NCBI GenBank assembly: GCA_028701165.1
Contig: JAQVRG010000065.1
Location: forward strand, 1-7,719
Origin: Eubacteriales bacterium
Lineage (GTDB): Bacteria; Bacillota; Clostridia; Christensenellales; CAG-138
DNA length: 7,719 bases
Direction of reading: 5' to 3'
The notes under the pieces were generated by a model, which saw only the letters and a list, made by a program, of their open reading frames with translations, did not search any database and was not told where the DNA came from. The position numbers were made by a program, and so were the translations under genes. Positions 6,392-7,719 of this stretch are shown piece by piece (within the stretch, counting starts at the first letter, position 1; each line of letters begins with the position of its first letter).

Positions 6392-7084
6392 ATGGAGTGT
6401 AAAAAATTGGAGTTTGAATCCTTAGAGCACAAGCAGACGGCTTTTTCATTAAACAAAGAAAAGGTGCTCTATACCCTGCGCGGCTACACGTTCCGAAGGC
6501 AAAACAGAACGCCGCCGTCGAATGATTTTGTGGAAGCGGGCAGCATGCTCTGGAAGCTCGGCATTTGCGCGGGTGCGTGCGCGCTTATGCTGGTAATGAA
6601 TAACGGGCAACTTCTTCCCTTTGATGCGGATACGGCGGAAATGGAAGACGCGCCCGCGCAAACCCCTGTTGAGGAGATGGGAAAGCTGCGCTTTGTAGCA
6701 TTGCCGAGCTTACTGTCGGTCTTTTCACAGAAGGATCAACAGGTATTCCCCATAACATGCAGTACATATACGCTGCTGGAGGATGATACGGTCGTATCTC
6801 TCGTGCCCGACCAGTCGCAGGACGTTGCCGCTATGGAGGATTGTACGGTCAAGGCGGTTGGAAACGAGGAGAGCAAGGGAAAGTATGTGACGCTTCGCAG
6901 CGACGGCGATAAGGAATGGACGTTGTACGGGCTGCGGGAAATCCGCGTGGAAAAAGGGCAGCCGCTTTTCGCATCCGACACGATCGGTACGGTGGAAAAA
7001 GGCCAAACGGTCTATCTTACATTGCGCATGGAGGGAAGGCCGCAGGATATGCGGGCGCTGTTCGGCCTTGACGACGCGCTTTGA
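6392..7084 (+). CDS. SpoIVFA-like membrane protein with degenerate M23 (LytM) domain
   Basis: This 230-residue protein has an N-terminal cytoplasmic part, one membrane segment at about residues 53-70 and an extracytoplasmic C-terminal domain. The C-terminal half follows the M23/LytM beta pattern: CTVKAVGNEESKGKYVTLRS (151-170), WTLYGLREIRVEKGQ (176-190), then a turn, SDTIGTVEKGQTVYLTLRME (195-214). The zinc-binding histidines are absent: the usual YAHL is YGL, and the HxH strand reads VYLTLRME. The domain should therefore be non-catalytic, as in SpoIVFA, which holds the SpoIVFB protease in a regulated complex. Its position immediately before an M50 protease gene, overlapping it by 4 bases, supports that role. 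The start at ATG 6392 is chosen because the longer in-frame GTG at 6350 lies inside the hairpin; GGGGG four bases before 6392 is a weak binding site. Sequence identity to SpoIVFA is not obvious by eye, so the call rests on domain pattern and context. Confidence 0.72.
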   Translation: MECKKLEFESLEHKQTAFSLNKEKVLYTLRGYTFRRQNRTPPSNDFVEAGSMLWKLGICAGACALMLVMNNGQLLPFDADTAEMEDAPAQTPVEEMGKLRFVALPSLLSVFSQKDQQVFPITCSTYTLLEDDTVVSLVPDQSQDVAAMEDCTVKAVGNEESKGKYVTLRSDGDKEWTLYGLREIRVEKGQPLFASDTIGTVEKGQTVYLTLRMEGRPQDMRALFGLDDAL

Positions 7085-7719
7085 GGCTTTGCAGGATCGC
7101 CGGCGTCGATATCCGTTTTGATATTCCGGCGCTTATCCTATTCACGCTATGCGTGCTTGCTGGCATATGCAAGAACCTGCCGCTGCTTTTTTTTTCGCTC
7201 ACGCTGCATGAATTGGCGCATACGCTGATGGCATATCGGCTTGGCTATACGGTGAAGAGCATCAGCGTACAGCCTTTCGGCTTTGTTGCGCGCCTTGAAG
7301 GCGATGTAAACGAATGGGACGCTTTATGTATCGCGGCAGTCGGCCCTCTTTGCAGCCTTGTAGCGGGAGCGGTATGCTTTGCGCTCAAAAACATGAATAT
7401 TGATGGCGCCTTTCTTGCCGATTTCGGGAACGCGAATCTCATGATCGGCCTTGTCAATCTCCTTCCGGCGTTACCTTTGGATGGCGGGCGCATTCTGCGC
7501 GCGTGCCTTTTTCGTGTGCTTAAAGAGGCATACAGGATAGCGGCGTGGATCGGCGTTTGCATAGCAGTCATTTTTTTTGCCCTTGGGGTGATGCTTCTTT
7601 GGGAAAACAACATCACGATGCTGTTTATGGGGGCTTTTCTGCTTCCGGCGGCCATTATGGAGCTACGGGAAGCCACGCACGGCAAAAGCCGCGCGCTCAT
7701 ACAGCGCACCATAAGAATG
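7081..7719 (+). CDS. spoIVFB: M50 site-2 protease, SpoIVFB-like (3'-truncated by window edge)
   Basis: This is an intramembrane zinc metalloprotease of the SpoIVFB/S2P group, which in Bacillus cleaves membrane-tethered pro-sigma-K in the mother cell. The frame opens at TTG 7081, overlapping the preceding TGA, and stays open to the last base, giving 213 codons without a stop. From this TTG, the HELAH zinc motif is at residues 43-47 and NLLPALPLDGGR at 126-137 supplies the third ligand, Asp134. HELAH falls at exactly the residue numbers reported for B. subtilis SpoIVFB (H43, E44, H47; D137 there), which supports the unusual TTG start. SVQPFGFVARLEG (62-74) matches the family's segment after the first motif, and several hydrophobic segments are seen. 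The tail MELREATHGKSRALIQRTIRM is also SpoIVFB-like. A CBS-type C-terminal domain, if present, is beyond the window. Runs of nine T (7187-7195) and eight T (7571-7578) lie in frame. Whether the host sporulates is not shown here. Confidence 0.9.
   Translation, partial: MRLCRIAGVDIRFDIPALILFTLCVLAGICKNLPLLFFSLTLHELAHTLMAYRLGYTVKSISVQPFGFVARLEGDVNEWDALCIAAVGPLCSLVAGAVCFALKNMNIDGAFLADFGNANLMIGLVNLLPALPLDGGRILRACLFRVLKEAYRIAAWIGVCIAVIFFALGVMLLWENNITMLFMGAFLLPAAIMELREATHGKSRALIQRTIRM

Noticed and set aside
7245..7712. 155-codon minus-strand open frame at the end of the window
   Set aside because: It is antisense to the M50 gene, whose HELAH and LDGG motifs prove the plus-strand frame; the antisense product is rich in Arg, Ser and Pro with no family signature.
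1..7719. tRNA, rRNA, CRISPR array, insertion sequence or riboswitch
   Set aside because: No cloverleaf, spaced direct repeats, transposase motif or long structured leader was seen; all gaps between genes are about 100 bases or less.

Overview
The window looks like a chromosomal segment of a Firmicute of class Clostridia, moderately GC-rich by eye and possibly a spore former or a descendant of one. The basis is the combination of a class B penicillin-binding protein, a RodA-type SEDS polymerase, and a SpoIVFA-like/SpoIVFB-like pair directly downstream of rodA. That last arrangement belongs to the familiar clostridial shape/division locus (mreBCD - pbp2 - minCDE - rodA - M23-like - M50). No mobile element, CRISPR array, tRNA or rRNA was seen. 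Every gap between genes is about 100 bases or less, so no long stretch is unexplained.

Layout. (1) Bases 1-776, + strand: the C-terminal part of a class B PBP transpeptidase, cut by the window edge. (2) Bases 770-1897, - strand: a DUF3810-type membrane protein with an HExxH zinc-peptidase motif, converging on the PBP gene so tightly that the two stop codons lie within 7 shared bases. (3) Bases 1979-2464, - strand: an unrecognised small membrane-anchored protein with a carboxypeptidase-regulatory-like (Ig-like) domain. (4) A compact divergent control region, about 2465-2564, holding a 25-bp dyad, an extended -10 promoter and a strong ribosome binding site. (5) A + strand cluster: pgi (2565-3989), an orphan periplasmic-binding-protein-like lipoprotein (3986-5158, ATGA overlap with pgi) and rodA (5165-6319, 6-base gap). 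(6) A perfect 10-bp-stem hairpin at 6346-6371 with a T-rich tail, probably a terminator or attenuator. (7) A degenerate M23/SpoIVFA-like membrane protein (6392-7084) and an M50 site-2 protease of SpoIVFB type that starts at a TTG overlapping the previous stop (7081) and runs off the window.

How the genes may work together. The PBP and RodA represent the two activities of an elongasome-type peptidoglycan synthase (transpeptidase and glycan polymerase). Pgi controls fructose-6-phosphate, the branch point to UDP-GlcNAc and peptidoglycan precursors. SpoIVFA/FB-like pairs are an intramembrane protease and its membrane regulator. The close packing of pgi, the lipoprotein gene and rodA suggests co-expression; any functional link between central sugar metabolism, sugar sensing and wall synthesis is inference. 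I see no clearly new defence or mobile system. The items most worth a second look are the pgi-lipoprotein-rodA unit, the proline-rich linker inside the lipoprotein's binding domain, the DUF3810 metalloprotein beside the PBP, and the hairpin before the SpoIVF-like pair.
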